DNA of 64,000 bases from Hymenobacter cellulosilyticus. GTDB lineage: Bacteria; Bacteroidota; Bacteroidia; Cytophagales; Hymenobacteraceae. A model generated the notes under the pieces. The model had not been told where the DNA came from. It saw nothing but the letters and a program-made list of their open reading frames with translations, and made no database searches. Below, in pieces: positions 37,468 to 47,299 of the stretch (position 1 is its first letter; every line of letters begins with the position of its first letter). The stretch covers positions 2,470,501 to 2,534,500 of the forward strand of contig NZ_CP095046.1 of NCBI RefSeq assembly GCF_022919215.1, written 5' to 3'. The position numbers were made by a program, and so were the translations under genes.

Positions 37468-38907
37468 CTACTGGCCCTGCTGCTGTACCAGGCCGCTGCT
37501 CAGGCGGCGCAGCACAATTTCGGCCTGCTTGGCCTGGAACCGAATGTCGAGCAGGCGTACTTCGGCGTCGAGCTGGGTGCGCTGGGCTTCGCGCAAAGCC
37601 AGGGGCGTGAGCAGGCCCAGGCGGTAGCGTTCCAGGGCAATAGCCACGTTTTCGCGGGCCAGCAGAATGTTGGCTTCCTCCAGTTCCAGCAGCTGCAGGC
37701 GGTTCTGGTACTGGGCATAGGCCTGCTCGGCTTCGGCTTCCAGGCTCAGCTGCGTCTGGCTGAGCTGCAGCTGGCTCTGTTCTTCGACCACGCGGGCATT
37801 CTGCTCCAGGCGGTTGCGGTTGAAGCCGTCGAAGATGGGCACTGAGGCCACCACGCCGTAGTTCAGGCCGTAGTTGCGGCTGGTGTTGGTCACGAGCTGG
37901 GTGCCAAAAAAGGCGGCACCGTTCACGTTGCGGGTCAGGCCGTAGCCCGAAGTCAGCCCAATCTGGGGAAAGCGGGAGGCGCGCACCAGTTTCCGGTCGT
38001 AGGTGGCTACTTCGATGTTGGTGCGGGCCTGCTGCAGGCGGGGGTTGTTTTGCTGAATGGCCTGGGCCACCGCGTCGCGGTCCAGGTTGCGGGCCACCAC
38101 AATGGAGTCGGCGGGCTGGAAGTTGAGCCGGGCCGAGCGGCCCAGCAGGTTGTTGAGGTTGATTTTGGCCGTAGCCAAAGCTTCCTGCTGCTGAATCAGG
38201 GCCGATTGGTCGGCATTGAAGTCCACGCGGGCCGTGAGTACTTCTACCTTGGCACTCACGCCCACGTCCACGCGGGCCTGGGTCAGGTCGATGCGGGCCT
38301 GACCAATTTTAAGAGCTTCCTCAATGGACTTAATCTTGCCCGACTCGCGTACCACGGCAAAGTAGGCGCTGGTAATGTCGGCCACGGTTTCTTCCAAGGT
38401 GGCCCGGGTCAGCAGCTGCTGGCTTTGATTCAGGGCCTTGAGCCGGTCGTAGGCAATGAACATTCCGAACCCGTCGAATATCGTCCAGGTAGCCGCCACG
38501 TTGGCATTGAGCTGGTTCGACAGGGCGTTGCTGGCCGTGCTGGGCTCGGGCCGGCTCGACGACTCCTGGCGCACGTTGTTGCGGTTGAAGTTGCGGGTCA
38601 GGTTGCCGTTCACCGTGGGCAGCTGGCCGGCGTTGCCGCGGGTCACGTTGTTTTCGGCAATCTGCTCGTCGGTGCGGGCCAGGCGGATGTTGTAGTTGTT
38701 TTCCAGACCGATGCGAATAGCTTCGGCCAGGGTCAGGGCCGGAGCCGGCGCTACTGTGGCGGGCTTTTCCGTCTGGGGCTTGGCACCGGGCTGCACCGGC
38801 TCCCGGGCAGGCGTGGCAGGCTGCTGGGCCAGCAAGGGCAGGGGCAAGGCCAGCAGGAAAAACGCGGCTAGGGGTGAAAAGCAGGAAAGGCGAGCGGGAA
38901 ACTGCAT
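37468..38907 (-). CDS. TolC family outer membrane efflux protein
   Basis: 479 residues. Signal peptide (LAAFFLLALPLPLLAQQ), then a Pro/Ala-rich stretch and two OEP repeats: ALTLAEAIRIGLENNYNIRL with IAENNVTRGNAGQLPTVNGN opens the first, VAQAIQQNNPRLQQARTNIE opens the second. Both carry the long helical hairpins of the trans-periplasmic tunnel. Outer-membrane exit duct for the RND pump encoded just upstream. Confidence 0.92.
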   Translation of the reverse strand: MQFPARLSCFSPLAAFFLLALPLPLLAQQPATPAREPVQPGAKPQTEKPATVAPAPALTLAEAIRIGLENNYNIRLARTDEQIAENNVTRGNAGQLPTVNGNLTRNFNRNNVRQESSSRPEPSTASNALSNQLNANVAATWTIFDGFGMFIAYDRLKALNQSQQLLTRATLEETVADITSAYFAVVRESGKIKSIEEALKIGQARIDLTQARVDVGVSAKVEVLTARVDFNADQSALIQQQEALATAKINLNNLLGRSARLNFQPADSIVVARNLDRDAVAQAIQQNNPRLQQARTNIEVATYDRKLVRASRFPQIGLTSGYGLTRNVNGAAFFGTQLVTNTSRNYGLNYGVVASVPIFDGFNRNRLEQNARVVEEQSQLQLSQTQLSLEAEAEQAYAQYQNRLQLLELEEANILLARENVAIALERYRLGLLTPLALREAQRTQLDAEVRLLDIRFQAKQAEIVLRRLSSGLVQQQGQ

Positions 38908-38975
38908 TCGGGAGGAAATAATAGGACGAGCAGCCGGCCTTTACTAGAAAGCAAAGGCTGGCTGCTCAGTGGGCA

Positions 38976-41900
38976 TTAGGCCGTTACGGCTTGCTTCTGT
39001 TCGACTTCTTCCGGCTTGGGCTTGTGGTTTTTGGCCGTGGCGAAGTACGAGTACATCACCGGCACTACGTACAGCGTCAGGGCCGTGGCGAAGAACAGGC
39101 CGCCCACCACGCCGATACCCATGGCGCGCCGGCTCAGGGCGCCCGCGCCGGTTGCAATGGCAATGGGCAGAATACCCAGAATGGCGCACAGCGAGGTCAT
39201 CAAAATGGGACGGAAACGGGCCGTGGCGCCCTCAATCAGGCCGGTCATGTAGTCCTTGCCGTTCTCGACTTGCTGGTTGGCAAACTCCACGATAAGGATA
39301 CCGTTCTTGGTGACCAGCCCCACCAGCATGATAATGCCAATCTGGGAAAACAGGTTGAGCGTCTGGTTGAAATACCACAGGCTGAGCAACGCGCCCGACA
39401 AAGCCAGCGGCACCGTCACCATGATGATGATCGGGTCGCGGAAGCTTTCGAACTGGGCGGCCAGCACCAGATAAATCAGGATAAGGGCCAGACCAAAGGC
39501 AAACAGCAGGGACGAGGAGCTTTCCTCAAAGTCGCGGGAGGCACCCGACAGCTCGGTGGAGAAGGTCTCGTCGAGGTTCTTTTCGGCGATGCTGCGCATG
39601 GCGGCAATACCGTCGCCCAGGGTTTTGCCCGGGCCAGGGAGGCCGAGAACGTAGCCGAGTTGTAGCGGTTGAAGCGGTAGAGCTGGGGCGGAGTGCTGCT
39701 CTCGGTCAGGTTAATCACGTTATCCAACTGCACCAGGGAGCCATCCGTGGCTTTCACCGACAGCAGGCGCACGTCGAGCGGCTGGTTGCGGTCTTCCCGT
39801 GCCACCTGCCCGATAATCTGGTACTGCTTGCCTTCCCGGATAAAGTAGCCGAAGCGCTGTCCGCTCAAACCCGACTGCAGTGTCTGGGAAATGCTTTGCA
39901 CCGACACGCCTAGGCTCTGGGCCTTTTCGCGGTCAATGTTGACGCGCAGCTCGGGCTTGTTGAACTTCAGGTTCACATCCACGAACTGGAAAGTGGGGTT
40001 CTGGCGGGCCGCGTCCAGAAACTTAGGCACCGCCTCGCGCAGCTTCTCGAAGTCCTGGGTCTGGATAACGAACTGCACTGGCAAGCCACCGCCACCCCCA
40101 CCGCTACCGATACTCTGGTCCTGCGACACGGAAGTACGGGCCGCCGTCAGGCGTTTTACCCCGGCGCTGAGGCCCGAGGCAATCTGGTCCTGAGTGCGGG
40201 GGCGCTGGTCGGCGTCGAGCAGCAGCACGCGGGCCGTACCCGAGTTGGAGCCGCCGCCGAAGCCCGGCGAAGTCACGGCAAACACGCTACTCAGGCTTTT
40301 TTCACCCGCCGAGTCCATGGCCATTTTGGTAATCTGGGCCATGTAGGCGTCCATGTACTCAAAGGAAGCGCCTTCCGGACCCGTGGCGTTGATGTTGACG
40401 CGGCTGCGGTCTTCCACCGGGGCCAGCTCCGAGGGAATGGCGCCCATGAAAAACCAGATGCCGACACCCGTACCAGCTACCACCAGCCAGGCCAGCCAGC
40501 GGTTGCGCAGGAAGGTTTGCAGGCTGTCCTGGTAGCCGCCAATCATGCGCTGGAAGAAGGGCTCCGTCTTGCGGTAAAACCAGTTGTGCGTTTCCTGGCG
40601 CTTGAGCAGCAAGGAGCACATCATCGGGGTCAGGGTCAAGGACACGAAAGCTGAAATCAGCACCGAACCGGCCACCACAATGCCAAATTCGCGGAACAGG
40701 CGGCCGGTAATACCGGTCAGGAATACCACGGGCAGAAACACGGCCGCCAGTACGATGGTGGTACTGATAACGGCCATCAGAATTTCCTCCGAGCCATGAA
40801 TAGCGGCTTCTTTCGGATCTTCGCCTTCCTCAATGCGGGAGTAAATGTTTTCCAGCACCACAATGGCGTCGTCCACCACGAGGCCAATGGCTAGCACGAT
40901 GGCCAGCAGCGTCAGCACGTTGATGGAGAAGTCGAGCAGGTACATCACGAAGAAAATACCCACCAAGGACACCGGAATGGCCACCACCGGAATCAGGGTG
41001 GAGCGCCAGTCGCGCAAAAACAGGAAGATGATAATCACCACCAGCACGAAGGCTTCGATGATGGTGTGCTCTACTTCATTAATGGACTTACGGATAAAGA
41101 CCGAGTTATCGAAGCCCGGCTTGAGCACCAGGTCCTTGGGCAAGTCCTTGCCGTAGAGGGCAATCCGCTTGTTGAACTCGTCGGCAATGTCAATCTGGTT
41201 GGAGCCCGGCTGCGGAATTACCGCCAGGCCCACCATCGGCACGCCGTTCACCTTGAAGATGGTCTGGTCGTTTTCCGGATACAGCTCAGCGTAGCCCACG
41301 TCGGAGAAGCGCACCAACGACGACTCATCCTTGCGAATAATCAGGTTGTTGAAGTCTTCCACCGAGGTCAGTCGGCCCATGGTACGCAGGGTGAGCTGGG
41401 TGTTTTGGCCCTGCACCGAGCCGCTGGGCAGCTCCACGTTTTCCCGGGTCAGGGCAGCTTGCACGTCGACGGGGCTCACGCCCAGGGCCGAGAGCTTCAC
41501 GGGGTCCATCCACAGGCGCATGGAATATTTCCGCTCGCCGTACACCCGCACTTCCGACACGCCCGGAATGGTTTGCAGACGCTCTTTCAGCGTGTTGTTG
41601 GCGTAGTCGGTCAGCTCCAGCAAGGTGCGCTGGTTGGAGCTGAGGTAGGTCATTACAATGGGCTGAGAGTCGGCATTGGCCTTGCTCACGATGGGCGGGT
41701 CGATGTCGCGCGGGAGGCGGCCCTGAGCGCCCGAAACCTTGTCGCGCACGTCGTTGGCAGCCGTTTCCAGGTCGGCGTCGAGGTCAAACTCTACCGTAAT
41801 CTGGGTGCGGCCGTCCCGGGAGTTCGAGGTCAGGTTCTTGATGCCGGCAATACCGTTCAGGGCTTCTTCGAGCGGCTCGGTTACCTGGCCCTGCATTACG

Positions 41901-42070
41901 TCGGCCGAGGCGCCGGTGTAGCTGGCCGATACCGTAATAATGGGCGGGTCTACGCTGGGGTATTCCCGGACACTGAGGTAGCGAAACCCGATAACGCCGA
42001 ATATCACGATGACGAGGCTCATCACGATGGCGAGGACCGGGCGGTTGATGCTGGTGGATGATAAGCTCAT
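38976..42070 (-). CDS. efflux RND transporter permease (frameshifted)
   Basis: About 1031 residues after repair, standard for the AcrB/HAE-1 family. Starts MSLSSTSINRPVLAIVMSLV. Features: REYPSVDPPIITVSASYTGA, GIAGIKNLTSNSRDG, DIDPPIVSKANADSQPI; in TM4 LAIVLAIGLVVDDAIVVLEN carries the proton-relay Asp pair; RSRVNINATGPEGASFEYMD opens the second periplasmic half; GIGVVGGLFFATALTLYVVP is near the end. One base is missing at 39631-39633. It lies between the periplasmic adaptor and TolC genes. Substrates unknown. Confidence 0.93.
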
Positions 42071-42174
42071 ATAAGATTACACGCAGTATTGCGGTGAAAT
42101 TCACCGGCCGGCGGCAGCTTTCACCGGGTCAACACCTGACCTCGGAAAGTATGCAGCGCGGCGCGGCGTAAAAA

Positions 42175-43338
42175 TTACTTCGTCACACGTACCGCGTCGC
42201 CGGGCTTCACTTGCAGAATGCCCGTGCGAATCACGGAGTCCCCCACGGCCAAGCCGTCGGTAATCTGGATTACTTTGTCGGAGCGAATGCCAATCTTGAC
42301 TTTCTTCGGCACCATCTTGCCCGCTTTTACGGTGTAGACGCTGTAGCCGCTGGCTTCCGGAATCACCGATTCGGTGGGCACCTGCAGGGCGTTGGTAGAC
42401 TCGCCCAGTTGCAGGTTGACTTTCACAAAAGCGCCGGGACGCAGCTCGTTGCTGGCGTTGGCGTAGCGGGCCCGCACGGGCTGGGTACGGCTTACCGGGT
42501 CAATCTGCGGGTCAATGGCGTAGACCTTGGCCTCGTACTTTTTGTTGGTTCCCTCGTCCGTTACGCTCACCACGTCGCCCACGCGCACATTGGCAGCAAA
42601 GCGGCCGGGCACGGCGAAGTCAATCTTAACCGGCCGCACGCGGGAAAGCGTCGTGATTTCGGTGCCGGGGCTTACGTAGGTGCCCACGGTGGCCGTCGTC
42701 AAGCCCAGTACCCCGTCGAAGGGAGCCCGCACGTAGGCTTTGGCTAGGGAAGCCTGCAAGGCTTTCAGGTCGGCCTGGGAGGTCAGGAGCTGGTTGTTGG
42801 CCTGCTCGTATTCCTGGGCGCTGATGTATTCTTTATCGAGCAGGGTGCGCTGCCGCTTTTCCTGGTCCCGAAACAGCTGGATGTTGTACTGCTGCTTGCG
42901 AATGGCCGCCTGGGCTTCATCGGCGTTAATGCTGAACAGCAGCTGCCCTTTGCGCACGGGCTGACCTTCGCGGATGTTCAGGCTGGTAATCTTGCCCGAC
43001 AGCTCGCTCTTAATCACCACTGACTCATCGGCCAGCACCGAACCGGTGGCGGCCACTTCATCCGACAGATTGGTGGGCTTTACCACGTACACCTGCACGG
43101 GCAGTTTCTGTCCACCGCTTTTGCCGCCAGCCCCGCCGGGGCCACCTTTGCCAGCGCCGCCCCCGCCGGCCGCGCCGCGGCCACCGCCTCCGCCACCTTT
43201 GGCATCGGCATTAGGGGAAGGGAAATACTTTATTTTAATAAATGCCAAGGCGGCAATAACCACCACCGTTAGTACGATCCACAACACCTTGCGCCCGGGG
43301 CGCGACTCTGTTTCTACCGTTTCTTGTTCGTATTGCAT
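42175..43338 (-). CDS. RND efflux periplasmic adaptor subunit (MFP)
   Basis: 387 residues from MQYEQETVETESRPGRKVLW; an in-frame TTG at 43359 is possible but less likely. One membrane anchor (VLWIVLTVVVIAALAFIKIK). A striking Gly-rich stretch (about 40 residues, residues 42-80) precedes the adaptor domains. The lipoyl/barrel-sandwich part has VAATGSVLADESVVIKSELS and REGQPVRKGQLLFSINADEA; the helical hairpin is QYNIQLFRDQEKRQRTLLDK; the beta-barrel part begins YVRAPFDGVLGLTTATVGTY. Forms the tripartite pump with the next two genes. Confidence 0.92.
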   Translation of the reverse strand: MQYEQETVETESRPGRKVLWIVLTVVVIAALAFIKIKYFPSPNADAKGGGGGGRGAAGGGGAGKGGPGGAGGKSGGQKLPVQVYVVKPTNLSDEVAATGSVLADESVVIKSELSGKITSLNIREGQPVRKGQLLFSINADEAQAAIRKQQYNIQLFRDQEKRQRTLLDKEYISAQEYEQANNQLLTSQADLKALQASLAKAYVRAPFDGVLGLTTATVGTYVSPGTEITTLSRVRPVKIDFAVPGRFAANVRVGDVVSVTDEGTNKKYEAKVYAIDPQIDPVSRTQPVRARYANASNELRPGAFVKVNLQLGESTNALQVPTESVIPEASGYSVYTVKAGKMVPKKVKIGIRSDKVIQITDGLAVGDSVIRTGILQVKPGDAVRVTK

Positions 43339-43512
43339 GTAAAAGGGGATGTTTCCCAACTCAATCGTTACGGCCTAGTACTTAGGCCGCTGGCGTTCAA
43401 CAACGACAGGGCGGCCGGAAGGGTTCGGTCAAATCCTGCGGGCCACTTTGCCAAAGCCAATAAGACACGGCAAAACCCCGTAGGTTTAAGGTTGCCACAG
43501 GGGGGAAGACAC

Positions 43513-43541
43513 AAAAAAAGCCTGCTGGTTGCAGGCTTTTT
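43513..43541 (-). terminator. terminator of the DUF892 gene
   Basis: Hairpin AAAAAAGCCTGC / GCAGGCTTTTT with 5-nt loop; A run on the plus strand gives T run on the minus strand, 20 bp after the stop codon at 43561. Confidence 0.88.
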
Positions 43542-43560
43542 CCATTTAGCACGAGGCCAA

Positions 43561-44055
43561 CTACATGGCTTTGGCGTTGATGTAGTTCTTAGCCAGGTTG
43601 TTGAGAAGGGTGTCGGTGGCTTGCTCTTCCTGCAAAGTCTGGCGCAGCAGCTCTGCCGATTCCGTGTGGCCCAAACGCAGGGCGTAATGGGCAGCCGTGC
43701 CGTAGCCCGCAATTTCGTAGTGCTCCACGCGCTGGGCGGCCGCAATCAGGGCGGCGTCTTTTACTTCGTCGGTAGCATCTTCGGCAATGGTTTCCTTTCC
43801 TTCGGCTACCAGACCCTGCATGGCTTTGCAGGTATGGCCGCTGAGCTCAAGGCCCAAGCCGCGCCCGATCTGCTCGAGGCGGGCTACCTGGTTTTTGGTT
43901 TCAATCAGGTGCTGGTCGAAGGCCTGCTGCAGGCGCGGGTCGCGGGCTTCCTTGGCCATGTCGGGCAGGGCTTTGGTCAGCTGGGTTTCGGCGCTGTACA
44001 GGTCACGGAGTTGTTCTTGGAACAGGTCGTCGAGGCTTTTGAGTTTGTCAGACAT
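43561..44055 (-). CDS. DUF892 ferritin-like protein (YciE/YciF family)
   Basis: 164 residues, four-helix bundle of the ferritin-like superfamily. LKSLDDLFQEQLRDLYSAET opens it, QAFDQHLIETKNQVARLEQI and AAAQRVEHYEIAGYGTAAHY carry the Glu/His residues expected to bind a di-metal centre, LGHTESAELLRQTLQEEQAT completes it. Members are stress-induced in enterobacteria; enzymatic role unproven. A single-gene unit. Confidence 0.88.
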   Translation of the reverse strand: MSDKLKSLDDLFQEQLRDLYSAETQLTKALPDMAKEARDPRLQQAFDQHLIETKNQVARLEQIGRGLGLELSGHTCKAMQGLVAEGKETIAEDATDEVKDAALIAAAQRVEHYEIAGYGTAAHYALRLGHTESAELLRQTLQEEQATDTLLNNLAKNYINAKAM

Positions 44056-44209
44056 AGCAATTAGGGTAGAGGGTGTGGGGAAAAGTACGTTTCCTGCCGG
44101 GCAGGAGTACCACTCTACGCGCTACAGCTCAGTAGGTTTATGCTTTCGGCCAATGGTCATGATTTCATAAGCTCATATCCGGCGCAGCCTTTCCCCGTAC
44201 TTTACTCTT

Positions 44210-44572
44210 ATGAAAACGCCGAAAGAGCCGACCGAAGCCCACCGCAACTTCTTCCGCGACGTGCACGACGTAGTGCGCCTCATTCCTAGGGGCCGCGTAA
44301 CTACCTATGGCGCTATTGCCCACTACCTGGGAGCCCGGCACGGGGCGCGCATGGTGGGCTGGGCCATGATGGCCGCTCACCCGAGCGTGGGCCCCGACGC
44401 TATTCCGGCCTACCGGGTTGTTAATCGGCTGGGCCTGCTTACGGGCCGGCAGCACTTTGCCACGCCCACGGCCATGCAAGACTTTCTCGAAGCCGAAGGC
44501 ATCCAGATTATCGACGACCAGGTACAGGACTTCAAGACCCGCTTCTGGGACCCAAGTGCCGAGCTGGCCTAG
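44210..44572 (+). CDS. MGMT-like protein (alkyltransferase-like, ATL type)
   Basis: 120 residues. Matches the C-terminal DNA-binding domain of O6-alkylguanine-DNA alkyltransferase: FFRDVHDVVRLIPRGRVTTYGAIAHYLG and ARMVGWAMMAAHP. The active-site PCHRV is replaced by IPAYRVVNRLGLLTG, so the alkyl-accepting Cys is missing. Such ATL proteins bind O6-alkylguanine and hand it to nucleotide excision repair; catalysis of direct repair is not expected. The stop codon shares the CTAG tetranucleotide with the stop of the convergent gene. Confidence 0.87.
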   Translation: MKTPKEPTEAHRNFFRDVHDVVRLIPRGRVTTYGAIAHYLGARHGARMVGWAMMAAHPSVGPDAIPAYRVVNRLGLLTGRQHFATPTAMQDFLEAEGIQIIDDQVQDFKTRFWDPSAELA

Positions 44573-45915
44573 CGGCGGCGCATTTTCTTCACGTAATAGT
44601 CGCCCTCTTTCAGCGGGACGTACTGCAGCGTCGGTTCTTCCTTGTCGGTGCGGGCCTTGAGTTCCACGTAGGTGGTGGCGCCAAACGTGGGAATAAACGC
44701 GTAGCAAGGCGCGTCAGCCCCGTCCAGGCACAGGGAAATTTCCCGGGTTTTGCTTGTCCACGGTATCAGCACGAAGTCGTTAGCCGGCAGCTGCTTTAGC
44801 TCCTGCCCATCGAGCAGTACCGCCAGGGGCTTGGCCGGGCCGCCGGGTCGCCGGTACACAACTACCGTGGCGGTGTCCCGCTTGGCTAGTTGCTCCATGT
44901 AGTCGAAATCGGCCACCCGACCCGTGGTCATATCCAGGGTATATTCCTGCAGGTCGCCCCGGACAGCGACAGCCGCTATGGCCGCACCTGCCAGTCCGCC
45001 CAAGGCGCCCGCCGTACTCACCGCACCCGGGTCGTCCAGAGCTTGCTCGGTGAAGGTAAAATCGTCGCCGCTTCGCTTCAAGGCATAGAAGTGCCGTTTC
45101 CGTCTGATGTAAACCTGCTGCCCATCGGAAAAGCCCCACACCTCGTCCAAAGCTTTGCGGGCGTCGCCCCGGCCCTGAAACGCCTTCACCTCGCCGGGAA
45201 TGTTGGTTGCTTCCACGGTCAGGTCAGCGACCGGCTCCAGCTTGTTGTTACGGAATTCCAGAAACGTGCCGTAGATACCCATTGCGGGGGTAGGAGCCGT
45301 GAGAATGGCGTAGGTAGCAGGCGCGGGTTTGCGGCCACCCCGGTAATATACCTGCTCCTGGGTCAGGGCAGGCGAAAGGGCCAGGCGGGCCGCCCAATCC
45401 AGGGCGTTGAGCTGAGTGCAGGCCCGTTGCAGACAGGCCACAATATTGTCGTCGTGGCGGCCGGTGGTTTCCACGCCCCGGCTTTCCTCCTCCTCTATGT
45501 AGCGCTGCAAAACCCGGTAGCTGCCGTCGGGCTGCTGGTACACGAAATCCACATCGACCAGGGCAGAGGCTTTTTCGGAAGTCACCTTGGTTACCTCCCC
45601 AATGCGCAGGTCGTGCACGCGCAGAAGCACGGCGCGGCTGCCCGGCCGGGGTGGGAGCTGCACCTGCAGCCAGCCACTCAGCCCATCTTTTACCCCACCC
45701 GCCAAGTTAGCCGGCACCCTGATGTTGTTCATCCCGCGCTGCACCCAGCCAATAGTTTGGTGCTGGGTGCGCAGGTCCAGTACCTCTGCAATATGAAAGG
45801 TCGGCTTGTCCAGCACCAGCTTCTGCTCCCGCAGATCTACCTGGTAAATAGAAGTTTGGCCAACCGCCACCCGGCAGACAGATAAGAGCAATACAAGTAG
45901 AAATTGGTTTTTCAA
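44569..45915 (-). CDS. exported protein of unknown function
   Basis: 448 residues, not recognised. Signal peptide MKNQFLLVLLLSVCRVAVGQ. Residues 25-180 form a beta-rich domain (HIAEVLDLRTQHQTIGWVQR and DLRIGEVTKVTSEKASALVD). A GALGGLAGAAIAAVAVRGD stretch near residue 305 is Ala/Gly-rich and hydrophobic and may be a membrane or loop segment. The last third is a small beta domain. Tail-to-tail overlap of stops with the MGMT-like gene. Codon use is typical of the genome. Confidence 0.7.
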   Translation of the reverse strand: MKNQFLLVLLLSVCRVAVGQTSIYQVDLREQKLVLDKPTFHIAEVLDLRTQHQTIGWVQRGMNNIRVPANLAGGVKDGLSGWLQVQLPPRPGSRAVLLRVHDLRIGEVTKVTSEKASALVDVDFVYQQPDGSYRVLQRYIEEEESRGVETTGRHDDNIVACLQRACTQLNALDWAARLALSPALTQEQVYYRGGRKPAPATYAILTAPTPAMGIYGTFLEFRNNKLEPVADLTVEATNIPGEVKAFQGRGDARKALDEVWGFSDGQQVYIRRKRHFYALKRSGDDFTFTEQALDDPGAVSTAGALGGLAGAAIAAVAVRGDLQEYTLDMTTGRVADFDYMEQLAKRDTATVVVYRRPGGPAKPLAVLLDGQELKQLPANDFVLIPWTSKTREISLCLDGADAPCYAFIPTFGATTYVELKARTDKEEPTLQYVPLKEGDYYVKKMRRR

Positions 45916-46021
45916 GGCAGCGCATTAAAGTAGTAAATATCAAAGCTACTACTCGGGCTTCAATCGAACAACCAAGTAGTCTGCAGCTTCTAAGGCGGTT
46001 ATAAAAGTGACTCGAACGGGC

Positions 46022-46051
46022 AAAAAAAAGCCACCGGTGACGCGGTGGCTT
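46022..46051 (-). terminator. terminator of the membrane/kinase/receiver operon
   Basis: Hairpin AAGCCACC / GGTGGCTT with an A8 run on the plus strand, i.e. T8 on the minus strand, 28 bp after the receiver's stop codon at 46080. It proves there is no room for a DNA-binding domain on the receiver gene. Confidence 0.88.
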
Positions 46052-46079
46052 CATTCCTGTTTTTGTCTTGAGGCTGGCC

Positions 46080-46487
46080 TTACAAAATAGCCATGCTCGG
46101 GCGGGGGGTATAGTCGGCGGCGGCCAAGATGGCACCCCGTACTTCCTCAGGATTGGCATTCTTGAGCAGGTAGCCATGAGCGCCCTCGCTGTGCAGGCTG
46201 TCGATAAGCTCGGGCTCGTCGTGCATGGAAATTATAACGACCCGTACGCGGGGATACTGGGCGCGCATCAGGCGCACGGTTTGCAGGCCATCCAGGGTGG
46301 GCATCTGCAAATCCATCAGCACCACGTCGGGCACGATGCCCTGGTCGAGGTGTTCGAGAAGCTCCTGACCGTCACCGGCTTCGAAGAGCACTTCCATATC
46401 GGGAAAGCCACTGATCAGGGCACGCAGTCCTTTACGAAATAGAATATGGTCGTCAACGACGGCCAAGCGGATTGCGGGTGTGCTCAT
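46080..46487 (-). CDS. receiver-only response regulator (NarL-type REC, no HTH)
   Basis: 135 residues. MSTPAIRLAVVDDHILFRKG opens a NarL/FixJ-type receiver; the phospho-acceptor Asp is in PDVVLMDLQMPTLDG; VVIISMHDEPE and GAHGYLLKNANPEEVRGAIL carry the Thr/Ser and Lys positions. After the last receiver helix the protein ends (AAADYTPRPSMAIL). NarL-type regulators are usually about 210 residues with a C-terminal LuxR HTH. Here a terminator follows at once, so the domain is truly absent. The start overlaps the kinase stop as ATGA. Output is therefore probably through protein contacts. Confidence 0.9.
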   Translation of the reverse strand: MSTPAIRLAVVDDHILFRKGLRALISGFPDMEVLFEAGDGQELLEHLDQGIVPDVVLMDLQMPTLDGLQTVRLMRAQYPRVRVVIISMHDEPELIDSLHSEGAHGYLLKNANPEEVRGAILAAADYTPRPSMAIL

Positions 46488-47299
46488 ATTGAGGTAGTTA
46501 GGGCAGGCTTTTGGTCGACGGGAAGATACGGAATAGGGAAGGAAATCCAAACTTTGCTGCCTGCGCCCGGCGCCGATTCATGCCGCAAGGTGCCGTGCAA
46601 TACGGCTACCCGGCTGCGTAAGTTGGTGAGTCCCAGTCCCGCGCGTGCACCGGGGGCGGGTGGCAGGTCACCGGCGGCCGGGTCGAAGCCTACGCCATTG
46701 TCGCGGTATTGCAAGGAAAGGTAGTCGGGCCCAAAATCGACGCTGACTTCAATGGTTTCGGCGTGGGCATGGCGCAGTCCGTTGCCCAAAAGCTCCTGCA
46801 CCACCCGAAATACAATCAGCTCCCGCTTAGGGTCGAGGCGGCGGGGCTGCCCGCGCTGCTCGATAATGACGTGGGTGGGACCATCGGCGGGCACCGTGCG
46901 GGCCAGCGCGTCAAGGGCGAAGGGCAATCCAAACTTTTGCAGGGCGGCCGGCAGCAGGTTGCGCGAAATGCGGCGCACTTCCCCAATGGCCTGGTCGAGT
47001 AGGGCAGTGGCTTCTTCGGTTAAGTTTGGTTGGCCGAGTGCGCTGAGGTGGAGCTTGGCAATGGCCAGGGTGGTACCCACCCCGTCGTGCAGGTCGGCGG
47101 CAATGCGGCGGCGTTCATCTTCCTGGGCCAGCAGGGCGGCTTCCAGGGCCTGCTGCTGAGAAGCGTCGCGCACTTGCCGGAGCTGTTCCTGCTGGCGCAG
47201 CAGCCGCCGCTGATACCGCAGCACAAACCCCACAATGCCCAGGGCCAAAAGCAGCAAGACCGGCGTGGCCAGCATTACGGGAAGCAGCCAGGTATTCAT
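46484..47299 (-). CDS. sensor histidine kinase, NarL/HisKA_3 type
   Basis: 271 residues from MNTWLLPVMLATP. One N-terminal membrane helix (LLLLALGIVGFVL), then a coiled coil (QEQLRQVRDASQQQALEAAL), then the HisKA_3 box DERRRIAADLHDGVGTTLAI with the phospho-His. N-box VVQELLGNGLRHAHAETIEV, G-box GLGLTNLRSRVAVLHG. No periplasmic or cytosolic sensor domain is present. The start overlaps the stop of the upstream membrane gene (ATGA) and the stop overlaps the receiver start (ATGA), so the three are translationally coupled. I infer that the membrane proteins supply the sensing. Confidence 0.9.
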   Translation of the reverse strand: MNTWLLPVMLATPVLLLLALGIVGFVLRYQRRLLRQQEQLRQVRDASQQQALEAALLAQEDERRRIAADLHDGVGTTLAIAKLHLSALGQPNLTEEATALLDQAIGEVRRISRNLLPAALQKFGLPFALDALARTVPADGPTHVIIEQRGQPRRLDPKRELIVFRVVQELLGNGLRHAHAETIEVSVDFGPDYLSLQYRDNGVGFDPAAGDLPPAPGARAGLGLTNLRSRVAVLHGTLRHESAPGAGSKVWISFPIPYLPVDQKPALTTSI

